From Nannobrachium achirus (lineage: Eukaryota > Chordata > Actinopteri > Myctophiformes > Myctophidae), in the NCBI GenBank assembly GCA_963921795.1, contig OY997642.1, forward strand, positions 28,637,960-28,701,959: 64,000 bases of DNA, given 5' to 3'. Below the pieces are notes generated by a model. It made no database searches. It saw nothing but the letters and a program-made list of their open reading frames with translations, and was not told where the DNA came from. The translations under genes were made by a program, and so were the position numbers. Shown in pieces: positions 1-11,261 of this stretch. Numbering within the stretch: position 1 is the first letter of the stretch; each line of letters opens with the position of its first letter.

Positions 1-730
1 TGTTCGGTTTCTTATAACGACGGCGATAACGTCTCCATCACTGAAGATGAAATGTTGACGTTATTAGCATGGCATGGCTACTGTCTAAACTAGAGCATCA
101 GTATGACAACATGTAAACAATAGCTTGTCTACAAACTAACAGAAGGATTAGGTCGTGTATCAGCTTGCACTTACTATCTTGTTGTGATCGTTGACAAACT
201 CATCGATATTATCTAAATAAAGTTCATCCATTGTGTTTCCTTCTTGACAGGAGGGGGACTGCTGCTGCTGCTGCGCGGGAATACAGTATAAGTGCTTTAT
301 TTACTTCCGGTCAAAGCTCACGTGGTTCTCCTCTGTTTCCGAGGAGGAGGAGAAGACCATAGAGTTATAAGAAGGAGGAGACCCCATAGATGGGAGACCC
401 AACCATTGGTGGAGCACTGCTGCCATCTAGCGGTAAGAAGCAGAGAAACAGACAGCATCACCCTGGTTTGGTTTAAACGTTTATTGTTAAAAAGTTAAAG
501 ATCTTTACTTAACTATAATATACAGCATACATACTGATAGTAGTCGTAGGTATTGAGTGTTTGTTCCAGGGATTGTTCAGGCAGGGGTCTCCCTGTCTCT
601 CTCACAGTAAATATCGTTTATTTATTTTCTTCTTTCTTTTCTTTTTCTTCTTTATGACAGTCCCCCCCGCCCTTTGCTATGATGATATCCTCTACTATAG
701 TACTGTGTTCTATCCGTCAGTCATTCAATG
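1..730. other. Unassigned sequence, no gene seen
   Basis: No coding region is convincing here. There is a short CTG-repeat stretch near 261-275, purine-rich GGA/GAA runs around 340-390, and a pyrimidine tract (about 605-655) ending in ACAG that resembles a splice acceptor but is not followed by a recognisable exon. Confidence 0.5.
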
Positions 731-1947
731 TTATATGACAGGGGTCTTCAACGTTTTCAGGCAAAGGACCCCTTAGTTGAGACTGAGAGAGATGAAGCAG
801 GGACCCCCACAACCTTTTCATAGATTTCATCGTTTGACAGCACAATGATCATCAGTGTATTTTGGATTCGTGTCAATTTGTGTTTTCAGATATTTGGGTG
901 GGTGACGTGACGTAACGTTTTCGCTGTCCTCGGTGTCAAACATGTATAAATAAAAAATATATTTGTCAAAAACCTTCTGAATATTGTGCAGGACATTAAG
1001 CTTTATGTGAACTTACTCAAGATTAAAACATTTCATTCCTCATTTCTTCAGAATCTTCAACCAAACATGGCAAAACTCATATGGTGTGACTGTCCTGACC
1101 TTGTTTCTCAAAGTGGGAACTTGAATAAAACTAAGAAAAAGAATTGCTAAAAATCATTTGAAAATGAATTTAGGCTAAAAAAAATGTATATTTTGAGCCT
1201 ATATCTTTTCAAAGTCAAAGCATAATGTTTTCAGTCATTTCTGATCAAAAACATTTTGTCCCCCAACCCAAAATCATTTGGTGTGACACTAGTTTGGAAA
1301 AATTAAACAGGCAATTATTTGGACACCTATTGGCTAGAGAGGTCCTTCTTCTGTAAGGCTATTCAGCACTCCCAGCACAACTGCAAGACAGGTGTCTGAG
1401 GTGAGTTATGATTTTAACATTTTCATGAAATGCCATCTTGTTGAAACGTTGACAAACTCACCATTCTGGATGTCTTTTGGTGTGACACCTTTTCTTTAAA
1501 AAAAGCTTAAGTTATTTGAAGTTTTGGTCATATTTCCATGTAGATCTAGGCTGCTTTGTTATAGCTAGCATGCTGTTAGCATGCTAATGTGTACATAGTA
1601 GCCTCAAGGTAAACCTAAATGGAGAAAACAGTAATATGGTGTGACACTTAATCATATGGTGTGACATGTCTGCTTGTCACACCATATGACTTGACTGTCA
1701 CACCATATGATTTATACTGTATTTAACTACAGATATAACAACAAATAACAAAGTTCCATGTTTCTTTTGTACATTTAAACATTTGTTTTAAACATTTTTA
1801 CATAAAATGTAATTTAGCTTCATTCAGTGATACTTCAAATTCATCAGACAGAGCAGAAACCCCTTCACAGAAACCTTAACATATTGTTTCAATCTAAACA
1901 ATATTTTCTCTTTGTCTTAAACTATACATTCCATTTTCTTTTGTCAG

Positions 1948-2149
1948 CTGGAAAATGACAAGTGCTGAGAGAACGAGAAAGTACAGGGAGAAACTAAACA
2001 ATGACCCAGCAAGGAGAGAGGAGCCAAAGGGGCGAGACTGCATTTTCTACGAAGAGCAGGAGGTTGTCTGTGGCATAGCAGAACCGCAACAAGGCAGCCG
2101 GTTTGCTACCCTCACCAAATACGACTGGCTGATGTACAATACAGTCTAA
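1948..2149 (+). pseudogene. Transposase-like gene stub, N- and C-terminal ends only
   Basis: The open frame starts at ATG 1955 and ends at 2149, giving 64 residues. A pyrimidine-rich splice acceptor (TTTTGTCAG, ending 1947) precedes it. A good donor (GTGAGT at 1401) ends a plausible upstream untranslated exon, so a two-exon structure is visible. The N-terminus (MTSAERTRKYREKLNNDP) is highly charged, like the short N-terminal modules I recall from fish transposon-encoded proteins. The remainder (FYEEQEVVCGIAEP...) reads like the tail of a different part of such a protein. I infer that the middle of a much longer protein was deleted, leaving a short product of doubtful function. It lies inside the 739-3632 element. 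The family is not recognised with certainty. Confidence 0.4.
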
Positions 2150-2241
2150 ATGTATAATCTAATCTGATCTAATACTTTTGTACTTTCACTCACTGGACTG
2201 GACAGTGGACAGTGTTAAGGTAGGACCCGAGACAAAACTAG

Positions 2242-2308
2242 CGAAAATAGCTGATCTACAAGCTCTCAACACGTTGTGCTGCGAGAGCTTGTAGATCAGC
2301 TATTTTCG
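2242..2308. repeat. Perfect 26-bp stem hairpin, foldback module copy 1
   Basis: 2242-2267 and 2283-2308 are exact reverse complements with a 15-base loop. The stem contains AAAATAGCTGATCTACAAGC, the core that recurs across the window (see 3430, 10832, 28160, 28412, 34530, 34822, 41603, 61181). Confidence 0.85.
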
Positions 2309-3319
2309 GAGTTGCGCAACCCAGCACTCTTTAGCTAGTGGAGATGTGGTGTAATGTCATGATTCCTAATTACATTTGTTCAACACAAAATGCTGTGTTC
2401 AAGTTCAGGAGACTTCGGAAAAAAGCAATTTACCTGAATGCTGAGTTCTGTTTCCACTAATTGGTGTTAATAAAATGTTGCCTTCAATGCCTTGGCTCCA
2501 AGTGTGGCTATGCGCCTTATTGTCCCTTTAGGATCCTTCTGCCGTGGGCCGGCAGAAGACTTAGGTGTGCGTAGCATTCCTGTGCACATCCTCATCATCC
2601 ATCTACTACTACAATTCTTTCTTATCCCATGTTAAAGCCCTACAATAATATCCTGTTCAGAAATATTAAGGCCATGTTATCCTGGGTAATTGTTTAATCA
2701 ATCAGTAAAGTTCAGTACTCACTAATAGGTAGGTTAAAACACAGTTTGCTTTGACACATGAAGATATGATCATACGGTGTGACACTAAATCATTTGGTGT
2801 GACATTCCAAATAGTGAGAAATCATACCTTTATTAATGATTAAACCAAAAAAATGTTTATGGATTACATAGAGAATATTATCAGGAAGAGTCACAAATAT
2901 TTGTGTAATTTTAGAGAAAGTTTTGACAGAATACATTTAAAATATGTTGTAAGATCATGAACATGGGCCTCACACAGAGTGTCGATTATGAAAAAAATAT
3001 ACAGATATAATTCATTTTCAAAAAACTATAGTGGATCACTGGTTAGTTATGATAAAGGACTTTGATAAAGTGAGTAACTTAAGAAAGATGTACTCCATTT
3101 TCATTTTATGAACAATTATTTTCATGTCACACCATATGACGATTTTAGGCACAAGTACAACAAACTGCTGAATAAAGTCTGATTCCAATAAAATATCTAA
3201 AAACAAAATGTATTTCCATAAGGTTGAGAGTGAGTAGAACAAAAGTAAATAACTTTTATGCCTGCAATTTAAAGTTTTTTTAAAAACACATTTTTTGGGG
3301 CGTCACGTCACTGACCCAT

Positions 3320-3526
3320 TTAAGCACTTGAACCGTCAATACTTAATAAACCTTTCACTCTACTTATAGTCTGCTCTTTTTCCCCTCTACCTCTTTGCCG
3401 AAAGAGGTAGATCTCCCCTCTACCTCTTTGCCGAAAATAGCCGATCTACAAAGCGTTGTGAGCTTGTAGATCTGCTATTTTTGGCTAATGTTCTCAGAAT
3501 ATGGATGCTAGGGTTCAAGTGGTTAA
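3320..3526. mobile_element. TTAA-flanked foldback MITE with central hairpin
   Basis: The left end TTAAGCACTTGAACC (3320-3334) and right end GGTTCAAGTGGTTAA (3512-3526) match at 14 of 15 positions as inverted repeats. TTAA is at both outer edges, the target-site signature of piggyBac-type elements. The centre (3430-3484) is a copy of the hairpin module. Related ends occur at 5978, 10797, 35227 and 63507. Confidence 0.6.
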
Positions 3527-3639
3527 TATAAAAAGGAGAAAAAAGGTTTCTATCACACAAAGATTTGGAGGACCCCCTGAGGTAACTCTGAGGACCCCCT
3601 AGGGGTCCCGGACCCCCTGTTGAAGACCCTTGTTAGACC

Positions 3640-5340
3640 TATATGAGATACATAAAGGTTTCCTGTGTAAATAAGCCGAAAAGCTTTACTGTAGGATCTC
3701 CTTTTAGTTGACCTTGTACCAGTGGACTGTAGCCTACTAACTGTACCTTTTCCTATGCAAAATTCACAATATAAGTGCCTGTGTATGTGGAACGTGTTTA
3801 AATAATATCGTTTGCAGCAATGGTAATTAAGTAACAATATTTGCAAGACAAACAACAATGTGCAAACAGCACAGCCAGGATGTGTAAATATGCAGTATAG
3901 TACAAATGAAATGAAATATGCAGTGTTAGTGCAAAACAGGCAGCGGGATACAGCAGTCAAGTCAACACTCTTTTCCCTTGTGCAAATAAGTGTTCATTTC
4001 ATAGTTAGTATTTTCTGTAATTAGCATAAGAAGTGTCAGAAAAATGTTATGTGTCGAGTTTTAATGCTAAAGCTGAAAAAAAAAACACAACATTATAACA
4101 TTGTGATAAATCTGATAACATAGTCAACATTAACAGATTGCATTAGGCCTAATTAACAGCCTCTGACAACCATTATTGACAACCACATAGTGGAGCCAAT
4201 AAACAAATCTCTGTTCTCTAATCCCACTGAGCCTACATCTCACATCAAACTGCTTAAAATGTGAGTATTAGTAGTATAGTTGTCAACTAACAAGGCAATG
4301 TTAAACTGCCTGGGTTGCCCTTGTTTAAGTGTTTTTCAGAAAGTATTGTGAACAACAATTCAACAATTTAGCTTTTTCTAAAACATTGTGGCCTGGTTAT
4401 ATCACTATGAACACACAGTACACTACATACAATGATATATACGCCAAAGAACAACACATTGGAGAGAGTGCTGAGAACCACCAAAGGCTAAATGGGCACC
4501 GGTTCTAACCTATTATTTAAAGGACAAAATATGTCAACACTTATACCGGTAGATTGACGCTGTTGAGCAGAAGTAGCAGCCTGCAAGGCAGCAATATGCT
4601 AACCTGTAGACCTAGGACTAAAGCCTCACAGGCTGACAAATATTAGTAGTGAGATTCCAGACAGCGTAAAGAAAGCACAGTCAGCTTGACATCTCGAGAC
4701 TCCAAAGTGCTGTGACAGTGTATTTTTTTCTATCGCAGTCACCCGGCCTTGTTTAATTCACAGTCTCACTTGTTCAGCACTATAGCTGCAAAATAAATCC
4801 TCCTTTTTCTCTAGTTTGCAGCCTGTCTTCCTGGAGGCCTTATACCCCCTTGTATACAGTAAAAGTCCTCAGTGTTAATTTACACAGAGGATTTCATCTT
4901 TATCTCACACATTCCATGCAGCGCAATGAATATGTCCCATCCCTTGGGCATGTTAAATTCTGAATGGAGTTGCTTTGGAATTAAATCAGACTATCATATT
5001 CTGGTTCCAAAGTTCACCAATACCCCCATCGGACATGACTGTTTGTTGAGCGCTTATGGAAAGACACAGGGCTGCATCAGGTGATGCTGCATGGGTTGAT
5101 GGGCTGAACAGCGGCTCCCCTCTAAAAGGTATGGATTGTTTAAAGAGAGAAGGTTTTCCTCCATGCCTCCATGCCACAAAATGGAAGAGTCCTGAAGGAG
5201 AGGGGAATGTCTGCTGGACTGGCAGAGAGCCAAACCCAACAGAAAAAGGTCTCACTGGAGGACAGATGAAATGAAAGCTCTTCTCGCTTTTTCTTTGCTG
5301 TCTCACTATCATCACTTTCACATTATCCTCAGGGCTCCAA
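3640..5340. other. AT-rich intergenic or intronic sequence
   Basis: No gene, tRNA or complete transposon is seen. Open frames here are short and have no recognisable domain or codon signal. Confidence 0.5.
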
Positions 5341-5348
5341 TCAGCTCT

Positions 5349-5349
<1 letters not shown>

Positions 5350-5394
<45 letters not shown>

Positions 5395-5458
5395 CTCCAA
5401 GTCTGAGTAACATTTGGTATTCTCATTTCTTTTGCCACCACTTCTTGGCTTCTGCCTG

Positions 5459-5521
<63 letters not shown>
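5350..5521. repeat. (TTTC)n and (TC)n microsatellites
   Basis: (TTTC)n runs through about 5350-5391. A 60-bp (TC)n tract follows at about 5460-5521, separated by unique sequence. The long frames reading through them are repeat artefacts. Confidence 0.95.
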
Positions 5522-5523
<2 letters not shown>

Positions 5524-5977
5524 TCCCAAATTAGAACCACCGTCACTGCTACACATTTGGAGTTATTTGACAGAAAATTAGTACATTGCTTCTAATAATA
5601 TTGCATAAACAACATGAAAAGGGAGATAGACACAGATTCATAATAATTGTAATTCCATATAGCAGCCAAGCAGTTGTAATAAATGGAGGGAAAAATGACT
5701 TTCATTTCTGAGTTCACCTACAGGCTACAGGGATGAGATTATCAACGGTTAATAGTGCATGAGACCGCAGCCAATATGAATGTTCATTTGGGATATTTAT
5801 TGTAATGAGCTGCCAGGACAGAGATGAGAGCAGATGTCCAGAAATGAAGCAAGTCTCCCTTCCAATCTATAGTTTATAGGGAATGAGTACTATCAGATCC
5901 ACTGCCTAATAAAAAAACAATACTGGCACGTCTCCTCGCTGCTGTTTCACCTGCTGCTATAAATTCAGTCCATTTTA

Positions 5978-6061
5978 TTAACCACTTAAACCCTACAGTA
6001 GCCTATATACTTTGTTGACCGGTGTCCCCCAGGGATCTATCCTAGCAGCTTGGCCCCTCAT

Positions 6062-6065
<4 letters not shown>
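5978..6065 (+). repeat. Left-end fragment of the TTAA foldback family
   Basis: It begins TTAACCACTTAAACCC and shares about 50 bases (TATATACTTTGTTGACC and a CCCCCAGGG run) with the copy at 35227. It stops at a (GA)n tract (6066-6108), so the hairpin and right end are missing. Confidence 0.55.

Positions 6066-6108
<43 letters not shown>
6066..6108. repeat. (GA)n microsatellite
   Basis: Uninterrupted GA dinucleotides for about 43 bases, abutting a truncated foldback element. Confidence 0.95.
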
Positions 6109-6109
<1 letters not shown>

Positions 6110-6113
<4 letters not shown>

Positions 6114-7700
6114 ATGGGGAATAAATCAATAATATTTCAATTCACCTGTGGGCAACTGGGTATGAATGTTAATTTGGGGTTTTAATTTAATTACAGTCGC
6201 TCATAATTAAATTACAGTAACATGAAGACCTTGCAAATGAATCATTATGGGGTATGAGTAGATTATATTATATTGTTATTGCCTATAGGAAATATATTAT
6301 TTATTATAGTCAATAACATCTGTCCTCTAGTTTTTATATAGCTCTATGGGACAGGGACATACAGTAATGGGCCCATAAGTATGCACATTAGTATCCTTTA
6401 TTCTTCTTTACATCATCATCATCTTCTACTCCATGTGAGAGCCTGTGAGTCAAGCCCTTTTTGCTGTAAATTTACACAAAACACAAGCAACAGTTCAAAA
6501 ATATATATTTTTAGGTGAATGAATTGCACATAAAAATTAAAAAATAAACTCTACCCGGTGTGTAAGGACCTTTCACCTGTGTGCACGGCTAACATGAATA
6601 TTGATTTGACCAAGATAGTACTTTAATGTACTGCTGAAATGCTGCAAGAATAGCAGTAGCAGCAAAGTAAATATTTAGATGGATATGGGCAGGAAATCTC
6701 CATAATACACACAATAGCACAAACACGAGAGGGAAATGTCTTCAGCAAGGCCTGCAATGCCAAATATTGCGTGGCTGCTGCTGTGCCCAGCCAGTGCGGG
6801 TGCTGGAAGGACTTTAATTAGCTGGTACCAAGTTCCTTTAGTTTAAACAATGTCCAGCGCTGCTAAATAAACAGCATAATTAATATGTTTAATTACTGTA
6901 TACATGTTTTATCTGTTTCCTCAACTGGATCACTGTCATGATCTCATGAATACTAACTAGGCCAATTCCTGACACCAGTCTTTGACCTTGTCAGAACATC
7001 TAACCCAAGTGAGTTAGATGTTCTGAGAAGGACTTCTTTAAAGGAGTACTTAATTATTTAATACACTGGCTCCTTAAGTAATACGCAGGTCAGCCACTGG
7101 TCGAGGTAGCTTTGTGTGATCCGACGATTGTCGGCATCTTAGGCAGTTTAAACCTAGCTGTCACCCTTCACGGCAACATCCTCAGTGATTAAAACGAGAG
7201 TAAGACAAAAAGGGGTAGTACGTTAAGCCTAAATTATACTATCCTGTTGCTTGCTGATTTTCTATTAAAATGTAGAAACTTTTGAGTGACACAGTCACTC
7301 TACGATAAAATAGGCTTTACTCTTAGTTGCAGTTAAAATAACCAATTCAAATCCCCAAACTCAATGTTACATGCTAAAGGACACAGGAACCCTTTTAACA
7401 TGCTGAAGGAGTAGATCATTAATTCTGGGTGCAGTCTCAGGGAAGCCTAGTGAGACTCTGGCTGTGTGTCTCCCAATACTTCATGAAAAACAAATTACTC
7501 AAGAATTGATGACAATTTCCAAAACATTTCAGTGCGAGCCTTTATGAAAAACATTCCCACCTCACACATTGGCTGGCCTTTTTAGCATGCCAAACAGTAC
7601 CTTTGATCCTAACTATGGGATGCTGACTACATAGAGGGCTGTCCCTCAGCTGTCATTCACTGTGTAAATTACATGATTAATTCAGCTTTGTTCTACGTGT
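6110..7700. other. AT-rich sequence without identified gene
   Basis: Nothing beyond scattered short repeats is seen. The inverted pair GTCAGAACATCTAACCC / GTTAGATGTTCTGA at about 6990-7025 forms a small hairpin. Confidence 0.5.
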
Positions 7701-7707
7701 TTTTCAG

Positions 7708-7879
7708 TACACAGAGGGCCCCATACAATATTTACATTGAATCTGCTGTTCGTCATCTGCCAGCTCTGCTGTCGAGGCGACCCCAGTCCATTGCGCCTGA
7801 TCTGCATGTAATGAGACGGGTCAGACAACTGCAAGACTACTGCAAGAAAGAGAAAGGCTTCATCACACAGGAGAAATAT
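7708..7879 (+). CDS. Candidate internal exon of an unidentified host gene
   Basis: A pyrimidine-rich acceptor (GTTTTTCAG, ending 7707) and a donor (GTGAGA at 7880) bracket a 172-bp segment. It is open in one frame for 57 codons starting at 7709, one base into the segment. The peptide contains NIYIESAVRHLPALLSRRPQ, then a basic helix-like stretch (HVMRRVRQLQDYCKKEKG). Its composition is unlike the repeat-derived frames nearby and reads like real protein. I do not recognise the family. The next downstream sequence is a (CA)n tract, so flanking exons would lie outside easy view. It could be an exon of a large gene whose introns fill this region, or chance. Confidence 0.4.
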
Positions 7880-7999
7880 GTGAGAAATATTCCTTTAATT
7901 GTGTTGTAAGCAAGTGACCCTGTTCTTGTTTTATCTCAGCGGGACTGCATGGGTAAATCAAAGTCAGGAGGTCAGGGAAGGAACCGGAAACGTGCGAGA

Positions 8000-8172
<173 letters not shown>

Positions 8173-8693
8173 TCTGCCTGAATGGCCGTAGCTGGAGCTC
8201 CTGTGGGTATCACAGGGATAAAACAGCAGTGTCTGAGGTAACTATGTGTCTGAGGTGGAAATAGTAAGCACGTTATTGTGAAATCGGCCTTCACTAACAT
8301 CCCCAATGAATGCCAATGAGAAAGCTGGTTAAGACTGTGTGGATTTGTCATATTCCTGAGACAATAATTCACTGCTCAATAGGAGGCTCAATTGAGGACT
8401 CCGCTGGTCATTGAATTATTGCTATTTTAGAAATAGTGGGTTGACTTCAAGGCTAATGCAATATTTTGGAATTTGGAGCCCATTATTAAACCACACTGCA
8501 TGTTACCTACCTTGACTACCATGACCAGTATGTACGTTAGTGCATGCCTAAGCCTATGGTGTATTCCACACATACTTCAATAACGGTTTTATGGCCGTGT
8601 TACACATCTATCAGGTTAATGAAGTTTTAAAGAACAGAATAGTTGACCTTTGTGGAAAAACAGGAGTGTACAATACTATCTAAATGGCAACCA

Positions 8694-8849
<156 letters not shown>

Positions 8850-9108
8850 AGCCAACAGCCTACTAGTTCAAGCAAGGGAGAAATACAGTATATGCATGTA
8901 TAAACAGTATACATGCTACCGGTATGTAGCCTGTATATTGATTGCGACCGTCAGGGAGCAGTTTACTATGAAAACCTCCACCGGCCGTCCGTCCGTCCGT
9001 CCGTCCGTCCGTCCGTCGGTCACACGTCACACGTCACACCTTTGCCCTGCTCACATCTCCGCATCAGTATGACATCACACCACATGTGTACACAAACCTT
9101 TGTGTACG

Positions 9109-9275
9109 TTGCTGTGGCAACAGTCTGTTGTTGCTGGTTTGTTAGTGTACGTTAGCAACCACCTTAGCAACCATGGTTTTACCCTAGCAACCAACTGTTT
9201 ACCCTAGCAACCAACTGTTTACCATAGCAACCATGTTTTTTTACCCTAGCAACCAACTGTTTACCATAGCAACCA
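9109..9275. repeat. Array of TAGCAACC motifs beside an X-box-like palindrome
   Basis: GTTGCTGTGGCAAC (9109-9122) is an X-box-like (RFX-type) inverted repeat. About eight ACC(C/A)TAGCAACC half-sites follow at roughly 20-30-base spacing to 9275. Factor binding is inferred from sequence resemblance only. Confidence 0.55.
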
Positions 9276-9286
9276 GATACGCAGAG

Positions 9287-9770
9287 CAGGGATCTCCATA
9301 TATGGGCATAAACAGGTGACATCACACTGATGTCAGATACTCAGAGCAGGGATTTCTCCATAATATATGGGCATAAAAGGGATTCTGTTAGGGATCTCCA
9401 TATATGGGCATAAAAGGGATTCTGTTAGGGATCTCCATATATGGGCATACAAGGGATTCTGTTAGGGATCTCCATATATGGGCATAAAAGGGATTCTGTT
9501 AGGGATCTCCATATATGGGCATAAAAGGGATTCTGTTAGGGATCTCCATATATGGGCATAAAAGGGATTCTGTTAGGGATCTGCATAAATGGGCATAAAA
9601 GGGATTCTGTTAGCTGTTAGTGATCTCCATATATCGGCATAAAAGGGATGCTGTTAGGGATCTCCATATATGGGCATAAAAGGGATTCTGTTAGGGATCT
9701 CCATATATGGGCATGAAAGGGATTCTGTTAGGGATCTCCATATATGGGCATAAAAGGGATTGTATCCCAG
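9287..9770. repeat. 37-bp minisatellite with a CArG box in each unit
   Basis: About eleven copies of a 37-bp unit (GGGATCTCCATATATGGGCA then TAAAAGGGATTCTGTTA). Almost every unit contains CCATATATGG, a perfect CC(A/T)6GG CArG (SRF-type) sequence, followed by a TATA-like CATAAAAGGG. Single-base variants (TATATCGG near 9634, CATAAATGG near 9585) show independent drift. Degenerate relatives occur at about 36470-36500 and 50150-50980. Confidence 0.85.
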
Positions 9771-10449
9771 ATGATGCCCTGTTAGGAGATCCACACTAAC
9801 AGAATCCATATATGGTCCTACCGACAGCTGCTATAAGCCAACCCTGGCGATAAGGTCTGAGTCGAAGAAATGCTTCTTTCCTGGCAAGAATTGCCCCTTT
9901 ATACTGTAGGGCTCGTTTGTGTATTGTATGACATCACGCCACATCATCGGCTGAGGACTGTGTGATGTCATCATATCTCCATATATGGAGACATAAATTG
10001 CTCATGCCCAAATATGGGCTGGTGAGGTCAGACTTAGTGTGATGCGTAGGTTATCTCCATATATGGAGATTCAACTTCAATGAGTAACCATGGCAAACTG
10101 TCAACTGCCCGTATATCTTGATAATTGGTAAAACAAACTTTTGGCCTATTTGTGGAGATAAGCGACCAACGGTCGCTTATCTCCCGATTAGGGAGTCTTA
10201 CTGGTATACTACTGTATGTAGCCTATGTATGCTGTATGTAGGGTTTGCTGTCTCAATAAAGCTGATGTCCCCATGCACACACGCACACGCACACACATTA
10301 ATTGGCACAGACCACAATCAAAAAATATTTTGTGACAGGGATCTCCAAAAGATTTGTGTTGTTAAAAGTTTTCAAAAATATCCAGATGTTTTGGAAAATA
10401 GCAGCTCACAAATCTCTGCTCTCCAGCATGCCAATGTTATTATCCATCA

Positions 10450-10506
10450 ATAATACATGCACGCACACGCACGCAAGCCACACACACGCACACACACACG
10501 CACGCA

Positions 10507-10598
<92 letters not shown>
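10450..10598. repeat. Compound (CGCA)n/(CA)n microsatellite
   Basis: CGCA repeats (about 10499-10526) pass into about 70 bases of pure CA. Confidence 0.95.
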
Positions 10599-10599
<1 letters not shown>

Positions 10600-10796
10600 C
10601 AGTGTGTTGCCTGTTGTGTTGTTGTAGCAGTGAAGGGCCATGCACATTTTGTTGGGTTTAACCAGCCAATCTGAAAACCTAATTGATTCATTACAAGCCC
10701 CCTGATTTCAAGCTCTCTAATCATCTTAATCTGATGAAATCCTTGACATGTGCCCTGGGTTAATCATGGATTCTCTAATCCCTGCAGACAGACTGC

Positions 10797-10946
10797 TTAA
10801 ACCTGGCATCCAATCTCGGGCTATTTAAGACAGTGAAAATAGCCGATCGACAAGTTGGACTGCAACTCGTTGTGAACTTGTAGATCTGTTTTCGCTGCAT
10901 GAGAGAACCAGGGTTACGAAATTGACCTAAGGGATTAAGTGGTTAA
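10797..10946. mobile_element. Short TTAA foldback MITE with hairpin module
   Basis: The outer TTAA sequences are at 10797-10800 and 10943-10946. The right end TTAAGTGGTTAA matches the family, while the left (TTAAACC) is eroded. The central stem is 10832-10856 against 10875-10895 (GAAAATAGCCGAT... / ...GATCTG-TTTTCGC). Confidence 0.5.
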
Positions 10947-11100
10947 AAGGTTTTTCATCCGTTCTCTGTGGAGAAATAACTGGGTCTAGGTGGGAAGAAG
11001 AGATACGCCTACACCAGTGGATTGACATTCCCTTGCAAGGGCGAGATGGGGTCTTTGACTCTTCCTAAATGTCAGATAACACAACAGATTTTTTTTTTAT

Positions 11101-11120
11101 TCTGTCTGTCTGTCTGTCTA

Positions 11121-11165
<45 letters not shown>

Positions 11166-11166
11166 A

Positions 11167-11259
<93 letters not shown>
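11101..11259. repeat. (TCTG)n followed by (TC)n
   Basis: (TCTG)n with one TCTA and one TATG interruption covers 11101-11202, then (TC)n to 11259. It is preceded by a run of T's (11089-11098). Confidence 0.95.

Positions 11260-11261
<2 letters not shown>

Larger units (their letters stand above)
1078..3140. repeat. Ten dispersed copies of a TCATATGGTGTGACA-like motif
   Basis: Copies are at 1078, 1274, 1477, 1634, 1652, 2770 and 2790 on the plus strand and at 1676, 1697 and 3126 on the minus strand. Four of them cluster in 1634-1710 as two direct plus two inverted copies. Every copy keeps GGTGTGAC and most keep CATATGG or CATTTGG. The clustering inside one transposon body, on both sides of the gene stub, is what subterminal transposase-binding repeats look like. 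That role is inference. Confidence 0.6.
739..3632. mobile_element. Degenerate DNA transposon with internally deleted transposase-like gene
   Basis: The left edge (739) begins CAGGGGTCTTCAAC. The right edge, read on the minus strand from 3632, begins CAAGGGTCTTCAAC. These form a 13/14 terminal inverted repeat, and both are followed by GGACCCC-rich sequence, as in fish hAT-type ends. TATATGA occurs immediately left of 739 and again at 3640-3646, a possible but offset target duplication. Between the edges lie a two-exon gene stub (about 1325-2149), ten dispersed copies of a TCATATGGTGTGACA-type motif in both orientations, a perfect 26-bp hairpin at 2242-2308 and a nested TTAA foldback element at 3320-3526. 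I infer a non-autonomous derivative of a larger transposon. The superfamily is unproven. Confidence 0.5.
8942..10204 (+). mobile_element. Complete non-autonomous Helitron-like element
   Basis: The 5' end is TTGCGACCGT, directly after an A. A (CCGT)n tract (8982-9017) and a GTCACACGTCACAC / TTTGCCCTGCTCA block follow. The interior holds two tandem arrays. The 3' end has a strong hairpin (GATAAGCGACC / GGTCGCTTATC, about 10157-10183), 20 bases of AT-rich spacer, then TTACTGG with host T after it. The same 5' block and 3' hairpin-CTGG end bound the copies at 47275-48036 and 55771-56932. A CTRR terminus, a subterminal hairpin, GTCY microsatellites and insertion between A and T are known features of Helitrons and Helentron-derived elements. 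The 5' end is TT rather than the canonical TC. No helicase is encoded. Confidence 0.6.

Noticed and set aside
9287..9770. Regular direct repeats resembling a CRISPR array
   Set aside because: The units are contiguous 37-bp tandem copies without unique spacers, and the context is a vertebrate mobile element.
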